Shown in pieces: positions 12,086-21,542 of a stretch of 64,000 bases of DNA. The DNA lies in contig JADZBE010000006.1 of NCBI GenBank assembly GCA_020852275.1, forward strand, positions 1 through 64,000, written 5' to 3'. The notes under the pieces were generated by a model. That model searched no databases. It worked only from the letters and a program-made list of their open reading frames with translations, and was not told where the DNA came from. Origin of the DNA: Phycisphaerales bacterium. GTDB lineage: Bacteria; Planctomycetota; Phycisphaerae; UBA1845. A program made the position numbers and the translations under genes. How positions within the stretch are numbered: position 1 is the stretch's first letter; every line of letters begins with the position of its first letter.

Positions 12086-12883
12086 TCAGACTTGCGCGGG
12101 CGAACGGTCGGTGGGGTTCGCCCCTTCCGCTATCGCGGCGGAGTCACCGCTCAGTCCTGCCTTGGCAGCCTCGAAGGTGGGCCAGAGGCCCGCTTCCGGC
12201 TGGGACAACCGCCTCCGCAGCGTGCCGAACATCCAGTCACACAGCGGCAACAGGAAATTGAGATTGGCCATGTTGTCGACATGGTGGATGTAGTGGTGGC
12301 GATCCAGGAATTGGAACCAGCTTTGCCGTTCCATCCACGGACTCAGCCCGGGGTAGTGCATCACGTCGTGGACGCGGATGAAGAGGTAGCAGACCACCAG
12401 GCCGGAGCCGACGGCCCCGAGTGTGAATGGAACGTTGCGCGTCACCAGCCAGGCCGGCAGAAACGCAAACGGCACGGCCACCGACATGTAAAGTGCATAC
12501 TGGCCCAGCCAGGCAAGATTGCGACTGGCCGCATCGGTGCAGCGCTCCAGCGGGGCGGCGGGGTATACGGGGATCCGCTTGACGGGCAGGGCCTCTACGT
12601 ATCGCGTCGGGGGAAATCGATGCCAATGATGGCCCGTCGTGTGAATCTGATGAATGTTCTCGAGGATCCGGAGGCGCGAGGGACCGTGATAAACGAATCG
12701 GTGAACGATCCATTCGTAGAGTGAACCGAGCAGCAGGATGAGGATCACCGCGGACGCGATCGAGACGGCGGCGCCCAAGGGGGCGACCGTCGCGACCTGG
12801 GCGAGACTCCGAGCGAGCACGAACAGCCCGCCGGCCGCTCCGCAGATCGAAAGAATGGCAATCAGGATCCGGGCTCGCTTCAT
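12086..12883 (-). CDS. Fatty acid hydroxylase / sterol desaturase superfamily protein
   Basis: The 265-residue integral membrane protein has at least four hydrophobic helices and the histidine boxes of the di-iron hydroxylase superfamily: EWIVHRFVYH, HQIHTTGHHWH and DRHHYIHHVD. Members insert oxygen or double bonds into lipids (sterols, fatty acids, carotenoids, hopanoid-like lipids); the substrate here cannot be told. A single N-terminal hydrophobic segment starts directly after MKRAR. GGAGA lies 7-8 bases upstream of the ATG. The C-terminal 30 residues are low in similarity and probably cytoplasmic. It is followed by no same-strand gene. Confidence 0.9.
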   Translation of the reverse strand: MKRARILIAILSICGAAGGLFVLARSLAQVATVAPLGAAVSIASAVILILLLGSLYEWIVHRFVYHGPSRLRILENIHQIHTTGHHWHRFPPTRYVEALPVKRIPVYPAAPLERCTDAASRNLAWLGQYALYMSVAVPFAFLPAWLVTRNVPFTLGAVGSGLVVCYLFIRVHDVMHYPGLSPWMERQSWFQFLDRHHYIHHVDNMANLNFLLPLCDWMFGTLRRRLSQPEAGLWPTFEAAKAGLSGDSAAIAEGANPTDRSPAQV

Positions 12884-13041
12884 CGTGCCGTCTCCATTTC
12901 CCGGCAGTCAACCTCACCGCCTGGCGTTCTCCAGCTCCAGGACTGCACAAGGCTTCAAACCGGCCCGCAGCACCTGGGCGCCCGCCAGCTTCCGTACGTC
13001 CCGCAGCGTCAGCGCGGCCCGGGTTCCCTTGGGAGCCGTGC

Positions 13042-14544
13042 TCAGCGAGCCTGGATGGCAAACAGCGTATTGCGATTGTTGACATACAGCACGCCGTTGG
13101 CCGCCACCGGCGTGGTGTACACGGAGTTGTTCATGTCCATCGTGCCCAGCAGCTTGAGCTCCTTGCCGTGCTGGAGAACGAAGACTTCGCCGCTCTCCGT
13201 GCCGAGCAGCACCTTGCCGTCCACGACGTAGGGCGAACCCCAGATGGCCGCGAAGGTGTCATGCGTCCACAGCGTCTTGCCGGTCCTGGCGTCGATGCAG
13301 TGCAGGAAGCCGCTGAGGTCCGCCGCGTAGCACAGCCCGTCTTTCACGGCGCAGGTGGACATGGACCGGTGAAAATCCTCGCCGCCAAGGTGCCAGACTT
13401 TGCCCGTCGCGGTAATGTCGCCGCGCTTCGTGGCGTCGATGCAATAGAAATGGCCGATGCCTTCCCCATGCTCGGGGTCCTGGCCCACGCAAACAAAGAC
13501 GTTGTCCCCGACGATGACCGGCGTGGCGATGACTTCATTCGCAGTCCCGCGCCCGCCCAGCACATATTTCGCGTCCGGCGGATTGAGGTTGAACTGCCAC
13601 AGAACGTCGCCGTTCCTGGGGTCCATGCCGTAGCACCAGCCGTTGCCGGCGCCATAGACGACCTGCGGAGCGCCGCCGATGACGCCATACGCGGGCGAGG
13701 ACCACTGCCCGTGAAAGATTTTGCCGCCGGTGAGGTTCTTGCTCCAAACGACTTTGCCGCTGTCCTTGTCCACGGCGATGAAGTCCGGCGCGGCGGGTTT
13801 GGGGATGTTGATGTGCCCCTCGTCCACGCCGTTCGACGTGCCGGCGAAGATGAGCTTGCCGTCGCTGACGGGCGAGGCCGTGGCGAGATTATGGGGGAAC
13901 GCGCCCAGTCCGTCGAACATATCGACGATCCAGATGAAGTCGGCGTCCATCTTGTCCTTGTATTTCTCGGCAGTGAAGGGTCCGTCGTTTTCGCCGTCGA
14001 GCATCCCCTCCACGTCGGCACAGACGAGTTCGCACCGGTTGCTGACATAGTAGAGCCGGTCGCCGACCACGCAGGGCGACGAGCAGATGCCCTGTTCCGG
14101 CCAGTCGTTCACCTGCCCCGTGGGCATCTTGTCGTGCGTGGCCTGCCAGAGGAGCTTGCCGTCGGCCTCATTGAAACAAAATACGGTGCCCTTGTCCCCC
14201 GTGATTTCCTTGCGGAACTCGCCGCCGTTGTTGCTGCCGACGTAAATCCTGCCCTTGGCGACGACGACGTTACCATAGGTCTGCGAGCCGAGCGGCGCGG
14301 TCCACTTGATATTCTTTTTTGTCTTGATGTCCCACTCGGAGGGCAGACCGGTCTCGTCGGAGACCATGTTGCGGTCCGGAGAGCCGCCCCACATGGGCCA
14401 GTCGCCTCGCTTTTGGGATGATGAGGCACTCTGCGCGAACGCAGGTGCGGCACAAGAGGCCGCCACCACCATCACCGCGGCGCTATTGCGAATGGCGAAT
14501 AGCGAATAGCGAAAGAAACTGCGCTGGTCGTCTCGGTTCCTCAT
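13042..14544 (-). CDS. Secreted PQQ-like beta-propeller protein
   Basis: The 500-residue protein carries many PQQ-type blades (GKLLWQ, GKVVWSKNL, GDVLWQFNL, GKTLWTHD) and the opening RGDWPMWGGSPDRN that is common in secreted planctomycete propellers. The N-terminus has a signal peptide ending near APAFA-Q. The ATG at 14544 is chosen because AGGAAAT precedes it; an upstream ATG in frame lacks one. Part of the N-terminal region (FRYSLFAIRNS) is encoded by a heptamer array at 14486-14513. It lies just downstream of a second propeller gene on the same strand. Such proteins often act as outer-membrane or periplasmic scaffolds; no dehydrogenase domain is seen. Confidence 0.9.
   Translation of the reverse strand: MRNRDDQRSFFRYSLFAIRNSAAVMVVAASCAAPAFAQSASSSQKRGDWPMWGGSPDRNMVSDETGLPSEWDIKTKKNIKWTAPLGSQTYGNVVVAKGRIYVGSNNGGEFRKEITGDKGTVFCFNEADGKLLWQATHDKMPTGQVNDWPEQGICSSPCVVGDRLYYVSNRCELVCADVEGMLDGENDGPFTAEKYKDKMDADFIWIVDMFDGLGAFPHNLATASPVSDGKLIFAGTSNGVDEGHINIPKPAAPDFIAVDKDSGKVVWSKNLTGGKIFHGQWSSPAYGVIGGAPQVVYGAGNGWCYGMDPRNGDVLWQFNLNPPDAKYVLGGRGTANEVIATPVIVGDNVFVCVGQDPEHGEGIGHFYCIDATKRGDITATGKVWHLGGEDFHRSMSTCAVKDGLCYAADLSGFLHCIDARTGKTLWTHDTFAAIWGSPYVVDGKVLLGTESGEVFVLQHGKELKLLGTMDMNNSVYTTPVAANGVLYVNNRNTLFAIQAR
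14486..14513 (-). repeat. Heptanucleotide array (4 units) inside a signal peptide region
   Basis: Four units TTGCGAA, TGGCGAA, TAGCGAA, TAGCGAA on the plus strand encode FRYSLFAIRN on the minus strand within the N-terminus of the PQQ protein. The repeats are thus translated. Confidence 0.8.
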
Positions 14545-14580
14545 ATTTCCTGTGGTTGCAGGTATGTACCCATGCTTGCC

Positions 14581-14622
14581 TTCGCTCTTCGCACTTCGCC
14601 ATTCGCTATTCATTCTTCGTCA
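14581..14622 (+). repeat. Heptanucleotide array (6 units) over the stop codon of the second PQQ gene
   Basis: Units TTCGCTC, TTCGCAC, TTCGCCA, TTCGCTA, TTCATTC, TTCGTCA. The minus-strand stop codon (TAG at 14608-14606) lies inside the fourth unit, as the prkA stop lies in the array at 8647. Confidence 0.8.
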
Positions 14623-17053
14623 CCTCAATATTGTCAAAATACACTTCCGCCCCCTTGCTCTTGGGCGTGGTTCCGTTGGAGTAGGCGTACGGTCCCGGGC
14701 TGCCCTCGGTGTTGGGATACGGGTCGGTGAACTCGATCATCCAGTCCTTCGGTTCCGGTTCATCGGTCGCCCAGACTTTTCCCCGCAGATGCGCTTCCTG
14801 TCCCCCGCCGCTTTTGTCCGCAATCTGAACCTGGAACTTCATGCGCATCCATATGCCCTCTTTCCAGTTCAGCGGAACGTCGTGCAGCACGCGCGGCATC
14901 GTGTCCCACGAGTCGATGCGCAGCACGTTCAGCTCGCCCATCAACAGCAAACGGTAGCGGGAGTTGATCAGACCGATGTCCGCCTTGGTCGTCGGGGGCT
15001 TCAGCGTGCTCATCATGTCCGCGGCCATGGTGTACCCACCGGCGATCGGGGGGGTCATGTAGGCGCGCATGCGCATCATCGGCGCGGAGGGCTGCTCCGC
15101 CAGCTTCATCAGCACCTTGCCGCCGCCCATCTCGACAACCTTGCTCTTGCCGCCCACGCCGATCCAGCCCGGCGGAACCCCGTCCACCGCGACCGATTCG
15201 AAGTCGAACTTGAACGGCGGGTTCGGCGAAACGCGCACGCGGGCCGTGGCATTGCCCGCCGGGCAGACTACCGTGCCGGCGGAAAAGACGTTGTCCTTCG
15301 CGATCGTCAGCAGTCCGCCGTCGTTGATGGTCCCTTTCACGCCGTTGACCTTGAAGAAGGGCTCGCCTTCCTTGGGCGCAAGCTGCAGCTCTTTGGCGTT
15401 CGTCTTGAATTGCAGCGTTTCGCCGGGCTGAAGCGAAACCTCCGCGGGCAGCAGCCGCAACCGCACAGCGTCCTTCTGCGCCGCCGCGTCTTTGCCGGCA
15501 TCCACGGAGCTTGTCGCCGGTTCGTGCTTGGCTCCCAGTGCATAAGTCGCGTACCGCGTCATCAGGAACACGTGCCCATCCACGACCGCCGGCGAGCCGA
15601 AGACTTCATCCACCTGGTTGTTGACCGGTTTGAGCTGCTCCTTGTCGAGCACCGCGCACTTGTCGCCCTCGTCCTTGAGAATCCAGACATACCCGTTCTG
15701 CTCGCCGTAGTAGATGACGCCGTCGGCGGTGACGACGGGCGAGCCCTTACCCACGCGGCCCAGGCGCTGCTTCCACTTCTGCTCGCCGGTCTTGCTGTCA
15801 AAGGCGTACAGGGTGGCGGAGTTGTCCACCACATAGAGCCGGCCATTGGCGAGCGCCGGGGAGCAGTATCCCGCGTCCACGCCGTCGGCGCGCCACACCT
15901 CCGTGGCCCGCGGCACGTCGGGCGGCTTGGGCGCTTCCGCGGGCTTCTGCGGCTCGACAGGCTTGGCGCCTTGCGGCGGCGGCGGCGCGCCGCCTGCAGG
16001 CTTGTCGGTCTCGGCCGGCTTCCCACCCTCAGTCGGTTTGGCAGCTTCGGATGGTTTCGCGCCCCCAGTAGGTTTACCGGCATCAGTCGGCTTCGCGGCG
16101 TCGGTCGGCTTCGGTCCCTCGGTCGGCTTGGGCGCCGGCGGGGCGACGAGTTTGGTCACATCGATGCAGACGGTCCGACCCATGACGGTGTTGTCAATGT
16201 TCTCCTCGCTGTGCGTGACATACACGAGATTGCCGTCCACGACCGGGGAGGTATTCAACGGACGCCGGCTGGACTGGAAGGCCCAGAGCCGTTCGCCCGT
16301 ACGCGATTTCAATCCGTAGACAAAGCCGTCCGCGCAGGGGCAAATGAGCTGTCGCACGCCACCGATCACCGCGACCACCGGCGTGGCATACGTCGTGTCC
16401 AGCGGCGCGCCGCCCGGCTCGACGAACCAGATGACCTCGCCCGTCCTCTTGTCGAACGCAATGAAGCGATGCCCGCCCTTGGCGTAGCCGCCCCACACGG
16501 CGCAGTTCATGCCGATGATGACCCGGTCCTCATCGACGACGGGCGAGTACAACCGCCCGCCGTAGCCGCTGATGCGCCCGAACTCCTCCGTCAGCGAACG
16601 CTTCCACAGCAGCTTGCCGTCGCGGTCGAAGGCGAACAGCTCTCCGCCGGTGGCGTGGGCATAGACGTTGCCCGTCTCCGGGTCGCCGGCCATCGCCGTC
16701 CAGCCGACGCGGTTCTCCACCACGTCGGTGAGATAGACGTTAAAGCGGTTCTCCCAGACGAGCTTGCCCGTGGCGGCATCGAGGCAGACGACGCGCTCTT
16801 GGGTGCCGATGCCCTCCCCGACGGGCGCGAGGAAATACATCCGCCCGCCCAGGACGATCGGCGTGGTGCGCCCGCCGATGTCGGACTTCCAGAGGACGTT
16901 CTCCCCGTCCGGCGACCACGACGTCGCCACGGCCTTTTCGCGCGCCGCGCCTGTGTCGTCAGGTCCGCGCCACGCGGGCCAATCGGAGGCGAAGGCGCAC
17001 TGGGCGAAAACGATGCTGAGCAGGGCGATGCCTTCCTTGTAACTCGCTGGCAT
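14606..17053 (-). CDS. Large secreted PQQ-like propeller protein with Lys/Pro/Thr linker and C-terminal beta-sandwich
   Basis: About 815 residues. After a signal peptide (IALLSIVFAQCAFA) come WPAWRGPDD and repeated PQQ blades (GKLVWENR, GKLLWKRS, GEVIWFVE, GEQKWKQRL). In the middle is a low-complexity linker of about 75 residues made of KPT-E/D-xx repeats (DNA about 15900-16140). The C-terminal third (KFDFESVAVDGVPPGWIG...VYFDNIEVTK) resembles a LamG-like or carbohydrate-binding beta-sandwich seen in planctomycete secreted proteins. The start is uncertain: ATG 17053 has GGAG only 2-3 bases away; ATG 17086 is the alternative. It is probably co-transcribed with the next propeller gene 61 bases downstream. 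Confidence 0.85.
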   Translation of the reverse strand: MPASYKEGIALLSIVFAQCAFASDWPAWRGPDDTGAAREKAVATSWSPDGENVLWKSDIGGRTTPIVLGGRMYFLAPVGEGIGTQERVVCLDAATGKLVWENRFNVYLTDVVENRVGWTAMAGDPETGNVYAHATGGELFAFDRDGKLLWKRSLTEEFGRISGYGGRLYSPVVDEDRVIIGMNCAVWGGYAKGGHRFIAFDKRTGEVIWFVEPGGAPLDTTYATPVVAVIGGVRQLICPCADGFVYGLKSRTGERLWAFQSSRRPLNTSPVVDGNLVYVTHSEENIDNTVMGRTVCIDVTKLVAPPAPKPTEGPKPTDAAKPTDAGKPTGGAKPSEAAKPTEGGKPAETDKPAGGAPPPPQGAKPVEPQKPAEAPKPPDVPRATEVWRADGVDAGYCSPALANGRLYVVDNSATLYAFDSKTGEQKWKQRLGRVGKGSPVVTADGVIYYGEQNGYVWILKDEGDKCAVLDKEQLKPVNNQVDEVFGSPAVVDGHVFLMTRYATYALGAKHEPATSSVDAGKDAAAQKDAVRLRLLPAEVSLQPGETLQFKTNAKELQLAPKEGEPFFKVNGVKGTINDGGLLTIAKDNVFSAGTVVCPAGNATARVRVSPNPPFKFDFESVAVDGVPPGWIGVGGKSKVVEMGGGKVLMKLAEQPSAPMMRMRAYMTPPIAGGYTMAADMMSTLKPPTTKADIGLINSRYRLLLMGELNVLRIDSWDTMPRVLHDVPLNWKEGIWMRMKFQVQIADKSGGGQEAHLRGKVWATDEPEPKDWMIEFTDPYPNTEGSPGPYAYSNGTTPKSKGAEVYFDNIEVTKNE

Positions 17054-17340
17054 GACTCCGAAATCTCCGCGTTGGAATGAGATCATTTCTGCAGTGGAAC
17101 GCATAAAGCGCCGCACGAACCGGTGAGCGACAAGCGACCGGAATCGCGGACCGAGACCGGGCAGGAGGAGCCTCTGCATCTATTATCGGACCCGACCGTG
17201 CGGGCGGCAGCGCAGTCTTCTTGGAAGAGACGATGTATACTGATACGGGCTCGCTGGGCCAAGTCGCCATGATCAGGCTCGCCCGGCAGCCTGCTCCGCA
17301 GTAACTTGTGATCTGGTGTCAGGAACATGGGGGTTCCTTG

Positions 17341-17538
17341 GTGAAAAAGACAGAGCGTCAAACGGACAGCCTGACGGAAAGCGATCTCGTTGGCAGGTTC
17401 GACGAGATTCAGCGGGCGGTTGCTGACATGATTCGGCGCTACGAAGACCAGTATCCCGACTTGGCGCGGCCGGCCCAATCCGGAAGCGAGGTGGTTCGAG
17501 AGCCATTCTATCGCTACAATGTGCATGCGGTCAGTTGA
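17341..17538 (+). CDS. Small hypothetical protein, charged
   Basis: A frame of about 65 residues from GTG 17341 (open to 17308): VKKTERQTDSLTESDLVGRFDEIQRAVADMIRRYEDQYPD and on. The sequence looks protein-like, with an amphipathic helix, but matches no family I know. It has no strong ribosome site. It overlaps the end of the convergent protease-like gene by eight bases. Confidence 0.4.
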   Translation: MKKTERQTDSLTESDLVGRFDEIQRAVADMIRRYEDQYPDLARPAQSGSEVVREPFYRYNVHAVS

Positions 17539-18496
17539 TCCGCAAAGGCTGAACCTGAACGTGAATCCCGCCGCTCCGAGCAACGAAGTACTTGGCGAGG
17601 AGTTTCGCCTGCGTGTGTCGCTGGTTCCGTTCGTGAAGTTCCCACAGAGCGCGCCATAGGTCCGTCCCGCCATGAACGATTTCGATGCGGGGCAGACCGA
17701 ACTCCATCGCCCGGGATGCGCGGATCGCGCGCCCATGCGATCCTTCCTCGCCTTCGGCCAAGAATCGACTTACGACGGATTCCACGTCGTTCTTAGCCAT
17801 CCCGTTGAGCATCCACCTTGACAAGAACCCGATGGCGATGTTCTTGGCAAGGTCGCGGGCGCGAAGGCACACCTGGATCCACGGGGGATCGATCGTGCTC
17901 CGAAGCAATTCAATGAAAGGATGAGGGGGCTTCTGCGCCATGATCGCCTCCTGCATCTTGTTCACGAGGTCCGTGTACGCATCGATGTACGCCTTCGCTG
18001 GACGCACGATTTCAGCGCCTCCAGGCAGTCGTTGAATCATCTGCGGATCGATCGGTCCAAGCTCTGCTGTTTCTGTCATGAGGATCGAATCGGCGCCCAT
18101 GGCGATCATCGTTGCGGCGCTCATTGCACTTTGGGGCACAATCACCCGGAAACTCTCCGCGTAAGCCCGGCAGGTCAGGACTATTTTCTCCGCTGCGACC
18201 GGGCTGCCGCCCGGACTGTTCAACATGAGGTCGAGAGTTCCCGGAAAACGGGTCCGATCGATCGACTGGAGCACAGTCTCAAGCCAACGTGCATCGTGAT
18301 CGTCAATGGTCCCAGCCGGGTGTTGGAACAGGCTCGTGTAGGAAACCAAGTTTCGCCGCGTTAATCCTTCAACGCGAGCCACGAGCTCCTGGTGGATGAT
18401 TCCTTCATTCTGGATCTGATCCATCAGCCGCAGCGCGAAACCCTTGGGCTCGATCGCTGTTCCTGACGCTTCCCCAGTTCTGTCGGACCTCTGCAT
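17531..18496 (-). CDS. ClpP/SppA-fold serine protease-like protein (SDH_sah, serine dehydrogenase proteinase family)
   Basis: The 321-residue protein contains LMLNSPGGSPVAAEKIVLTC, a ClpP/crotonase-fold oxyanion loop, followed by IVPQSAMSAATMIAMGADSILM where the Ser in QSAMSA is in the position of the SppA/ClpP nucleophile, and ETAELGPIDPQ. This pattern is typical of the SDH_sah family, ATP-independent membrane-linked serine proteases. No signal peptide is seen; a C-terminal helical region (DLAKNIAIGFLSRWMLNGMAKND) follows. It is likely to be a cytoplasmic or membrane-peripheral protease; the substrate is unknown. It is transcribed alone. Confidence 0.85.
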   Translation of the reverse strand: MQRSDRTGEASGTAIEPKGFALRLMDQIQNEGIIHQELVARVEGLTRRNLVSYTSLFQHPAGTIDDHDARWLETVLQSIDRTRFPGTLDLMLNSPGGSPVAAEKIVLTCRAYAESFRVIVPQSAMSAATMIAMGADSILMTETAELGPIDPQMIQRLPGGAEIVRPAKAYIDAYTDLVNKMQEAIMAQKPPHPFIELLRSTIDPPWIQVCLRARDLAKNIAIGFLSRWMLNGMAKNDVESVVSRFLAEGEEGSHGRAIRASRAMEFGLPRIEIVHGGTDLWRALWELHERNQRHTQAKLLAKYFVARSGGIHVQVQPLRIN

Positions 18497-18856
18497 GGAG
18501 CTTGCCTCACTTCAAATGCTCGTCAGTCACCGCCTCGTGTCCAAGTCACCCTCGCACTCCGCTTTCTTGTGTCCAACGTAACCGCGAACCCGATGATCCT
18601 CAAGGTCGTGCAAACGGCTCGAAAAATGCGTAACTCGCATCCTACCGCGGCGGTTCACTGTTCAGCCCCATGCACGGGGGGGAGGGCAGGAGATGGCCAC
18701 CCGGCGAATGTGCTGGATCTGCATCTGCTTGAGCCGCGCTCAATTCAAACCTTGATCCAAGCCGCTGGTTCCGCGTTCGCTGTAACAGCCTGTTGCGCGA
18801 AGCATGAACACGGGCAATGACGGCAAGCCCATTTCCCGTCCACTCGCCCCGCCGGA
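18497..18856. other. Intergenic region, nothing recognised
   Basis: 360 bases between two minus-strand genes. No coding frame with protein-like composition, no repeat family and no clear promoter was seen. Confidence 0.5.
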
Positions 18857-20188
18857 TCAAACACGCCCACTGCTGCCCCCGTCGAGCGATCGATCGTCTT
18901 GATGTTGTGTTCCTGCGAACACGCGCCGCGCCTTCATCTCGAACCGCGGCAGCGTCCCCGGCGCGACGATGCGCACCTGCGGTCGAAAGCTGAGCCTGTC
19001 GCGCACGCGCGACGTCACGCGCTCCGCCAGCCCGGTCGCATCCGCAAGGGCAGCCGGCTCCACGTCGATCTCCAGCTCCGTCATCGCGCCCTGCGAAATC
19101 GGGCGCAGGCGGAACTCCGCCACTTCCCCAAACTCCCGCAAAATCCCCTCAACCGCCGACGGGAACACGTTATTCCCGCGGATCACCAGCATGTCGTCGA
19201 TGCGCCCGAGAATCCCGCCTTGCACCCGCGCAAACGACCGCCCACACGCGCACAGGCCTCGCGTCAGGATCGCCTGGTCTCCCGTGCGGTAGCGGATCAA
19301 GGGAGTGCCGACGCGCCCCAGGTTCGTGAGCACCAGCTCGCCCGGCTCGCCGTCGGGCACGGGCGCCTGCGTCCGTGGATCAAGGATCTCGGGGATGAAC
19401 TGCGACTCGATCACGTGCATTCCGCCGGGCGATTCCTCGCACTCGAACCCCCACGCGCCGATCTCCGTCATGCCCGCATGATCGAACACCCGCGCCCCCC
19501 ACGCCTCTTCGATGCGACGACGGACGCCCGGAATGTTCCCCCCCGGCTCGCCCGCCACAATCAGCTTCCGCACGGTTGACGCCGCCAGGTCGATCCCTTC
19601 GGCCGCCGCGGTTTCCGCCATGTGCAACGCATACGTGGGCGTGCAGCAGACGACGGTGATGGCGTGGTCGCAGATGAGCTGAAGACGCGCCGAAGTCGTC
19701 ATGCCTCCCGCGGCCAGGTGAAAGTTGCCGAGGTCGCCGGCCGCCTCGAACGCCAGCCAGAAGCCCAGGAACGGCCCGAAGGCGAAGGGAAACACGAGGC
19801 GGTCGGCGGTCTCGACGCCCGCGGCGCGGTACACGATCGCCCAGCATTGCCGGCACCATTCCCATGTTTCGTCCGTGTCGAGCCAGCGCATGGGCCGACC
19901 CGTACTGCCCGAGGTCTGGTGCATCCGCGTGTAATGTTCGATCGGAAAGGAGAGATTGCTGCCATAGGGCGGGTGCTGCGACTGGTCGGACTCAAGCTCC
20001 GCGCGCGTCGTCAGGGGCAGTCCCTTGAGCGCACTGACGAGGGAATCAAACTCCGGGCCGTCGAGTTTTCGCTGGTAGAACGGATTGGAGGCTTTTACCC
20101 GCGCCAGCAGCCGAACCAGCTTCGCGCGTTGCAACTCGACCAAGCCTCGCGGGTCGAGAGTCTCTTCATGGGCGACGTGGAACGCCAT
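18857..20188 (-). CDS. Phenylacetate-CoA ligase-like AMP-forming enzyme
   Basis: The 443-residue protein has PaaK-family length and motifs: N-terminal LQRAKLVRLLARVKASNPFYQRKL, the ATP-binding MHQTSGSTGRPMRW, AGEPGGNIP, DHAGMTEIG, and the C-terminal RYRTGDQAIL...GRIDDMLVIRGNNVFPSAVE. It should activate an aromatic or other carboxylic acid as the acyl-AMP and then the CoA thioester. No phenylacetate catabolism genes lie nearby, so the substrate is open. The start at 20188 matches family alignment but has no strong ribosome site. Confidence 0.88.
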   Translation of the reverse strand: MAFHVAHEETLDPRGLVELQRAKLVRLLARVKASNPFYQRKLDGPEFDSLVSALKGLPLTTRAELESDQSQHPPYGSNLSFPIEHYTRMHQTSGSTGRPMRWLDTDETWEWCRQCWAIVYRAAGVETADRLVFPFAFGPFLGFWLAFEAAGDLGNFHLAAGGMTTSARLQLICDHAITVVCCTPTYALHMAETAAAEGIDLAASTVRKLIVAGEPGGNIPGVRRRIEEAWGARVFDHAGMTEIGAWGFECEESPGGMHVIESQFIPEILDPRTQAPVPDGEPGELVLTNLGRVGTPLIRYRTGDQAILTRGLCACGRSFARVQGGILGRIDDMLVIRGNNVFPSAVEGILREFGEVAEFRLRPISQGAMTELEIDVEPAALADATGLAERVTSRVRDRLSFRPQVRIVAPGTLPRFEMKARRVFAGTQHQDDRSLDGGSSGRV

Positions 20189-20352
20189 ACCATGTCGAAG
20201 CTTAACGCATGGGGCGGCGGGCCGAAATGTAAGAAGTTTCCCCGCTCTTGGCGGAGGCTGCGCGGCGGCGGTAGGATGCGCGGACGTTCGGGCGTGGCGG
20301 AGGACGTCCGCTGGGGTTCTCGGATTTCCATTTCAAGTCAGGGAGATTGTTC

Positions 20353-21201
20353 ATGCATCGGTTCAGCGGAAAGTCGATCGTCGGGGCGGGTCTGGCATGT
20401 CTGTTCGTGGCCGGCGCGGGGCGCGCGGATTCAAGGCTCCTTTCGGCGCGAAACGATCCTCACGCGCCCAACTACTTCTCCGTCGAGTTCCCGCCCGAGT
20501 TCGGCGGCACCACGACGGCCGACATCGTCAGCACTCACTTCGCCATCGAGGTGGACGAAAACTCCGGCACGGCCTCGATCGTGAGCTGGTTTCAGCACGT
20601 CAATCCGCTGCTGATCGGTGGACAGAGCACGGGCGACATCACCGTCGTGCTGGAGGGAGGCTCCCACGGCGCTTACACCCAGGAGCGCGTCGAGAGCAAG
20701 ACGCTCGAAGGCGAGTTTCGCACCGAGGAGAGCTACGCCGTCCACTTCACCGGCGACCTCAGCGGGTTCGGCATCGAGTCGCCGTTCGTGCTGCCCGGCG
20801 CCTCGACGGGTCGCGTGAAGTTCGACGAGGGCGATCGCACCGGCAGAGTGAGCATGAACTGGAGCGGAGAGGGAAGCCTGGGCGGCATCCCGTTCACCTA
20901 CATCTGCGCGGTCAACGCCGTGTTCGACACCGGCGCCGAGTGCGACGGCGTCAGCAGCGTCCGGGCTTCGTGCCGCGGAAACGACCTGCGGGTCGTGGTC
21001 CGCATCACGGACGATTCGCATGACGGGCAGTCGCTGGTGATCGAGGTGGGCGACGGCGTGTACGGCGGCGATCCGGTCTCCGCGCGCATCATCGGCAGCC
21101 GCGCCAAGGTCCGGCTCGCCAACCGCAGCGGCGAGCAGACCGTCCGCGTCCTCGGCGTCGGCGGCGACTGTGTGGCAGCCCAGACGACAAGCTGCCCGTA
21201 G
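20353..21201 (+). CDS. Secreted hypothetical protein
   Basis: The 282-residue protein starts with a signal peptide (HRFSGKSIVGAGLACLFVAGAGRA-D) and is otherwise acidic and beta-rich, with paired cysteines late in the chain (ICAVNAVFDTGAEC, ASCRGND, GGDCVAAQTTSCP). I recognise no family. The ATG at 20353 has GGGAG seven bases upstream and is preferred to the TTG two codons earlier. A REP-like composite element and a terminator follow it. Confidence 0.7.
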   Translation: MHRFSGKSIVGAGLACLFVAGAGRADSRLLSARNDPHAPNYFSVEFPPEFGGTTTADIVSTHFAIEVDENSGTASIVSWFQHVNPLLIGGQSTGDITVVLEGGSHGAYTQERVESKTLEGEFRTEESYAVHFTGDLSGFGIESPFVLPGASTGRVKFDEGDRTGRVSMNWSGEGSLGGIPFTYICAVNAVFDTGAECDGVSSVRASCRGNDLRVVVRITDDSHDGQSLVIEVGDGVYGGDPVSARIIGSRAKVRLANRSGEQTVRVLGVGGDCVAAQTTSCP

Positions 21202-21210
21202 CAGTCCGTG

Positions 21211-21300
21211 GTGAGAGACGACGCGCGTCATTCCCGCGCAGGCGGGAATCCAGCGGTCTACCCATGCGGACCGGACCCCCGCCTGCGCGGGGGTGACGGG
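21211..21300 (+). repeat. Composite palindromic element, copy 1
   Basis: It runs from CAGTCCGTGGTG through the palindrome ATTCCCGCGCAGGCGGGAAT (21230-21249) to CCCCCGCCTGCGCGGGGG (about 21276-21293). Related copies lie at 24605-24866, 48190-48308, 49590-49680 and 61862-61990. Confidence 0.8.
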
Positions 21301-21390
21301 CTCCAGGTCGGGTTTCGAGTTCCACGCCCGGGCCTGCAGGGTCCGCTTCGCGCGAATCCGCGCGAACCAACTTTTTCGGAAGACCTTCCA

Positions 21391-21414
21391 GGCGGGCACC
21401 CGGCCCGCCTTTTT
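21391..21414 (+). terminator. Rho-independent terminator
   Basis: GGCGGGC (21391-21397), loop ACCCG, GCCCGCC (21403-21409), then TTTTT. It lies downstream of the secreted protein gene and just before the bpt reading frame. Confidence 0.75.
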
Positions 21415-21542
21415 CTTTGCGCCCCGTCGCCCACGCCATCATGCGCTCTTTCGTGCGCGCCTCACCGCTCCTACCATGTCTGCAACGTATCGCGCTCGAA
21501 AGTGTGCCTTGCGCAGACAGGAAGGCGCCCGGGAATCGTCGC

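Noticed and set aside
12906-13038. Fragment resembling the C-terminus of an M16 zinc peptidase (minus strand, ALTLRDVRKLAGAQVLRAGL and LELENARR)
   Set aside because: Only about 43 residues, no start codon, overlaps the end of the PQQ gene; too short to call, though it may be a relic.
17236-17241. TATACT as a promoter for the small frame at 17341
   Set aside because: No matching -35 box at a proper distance.
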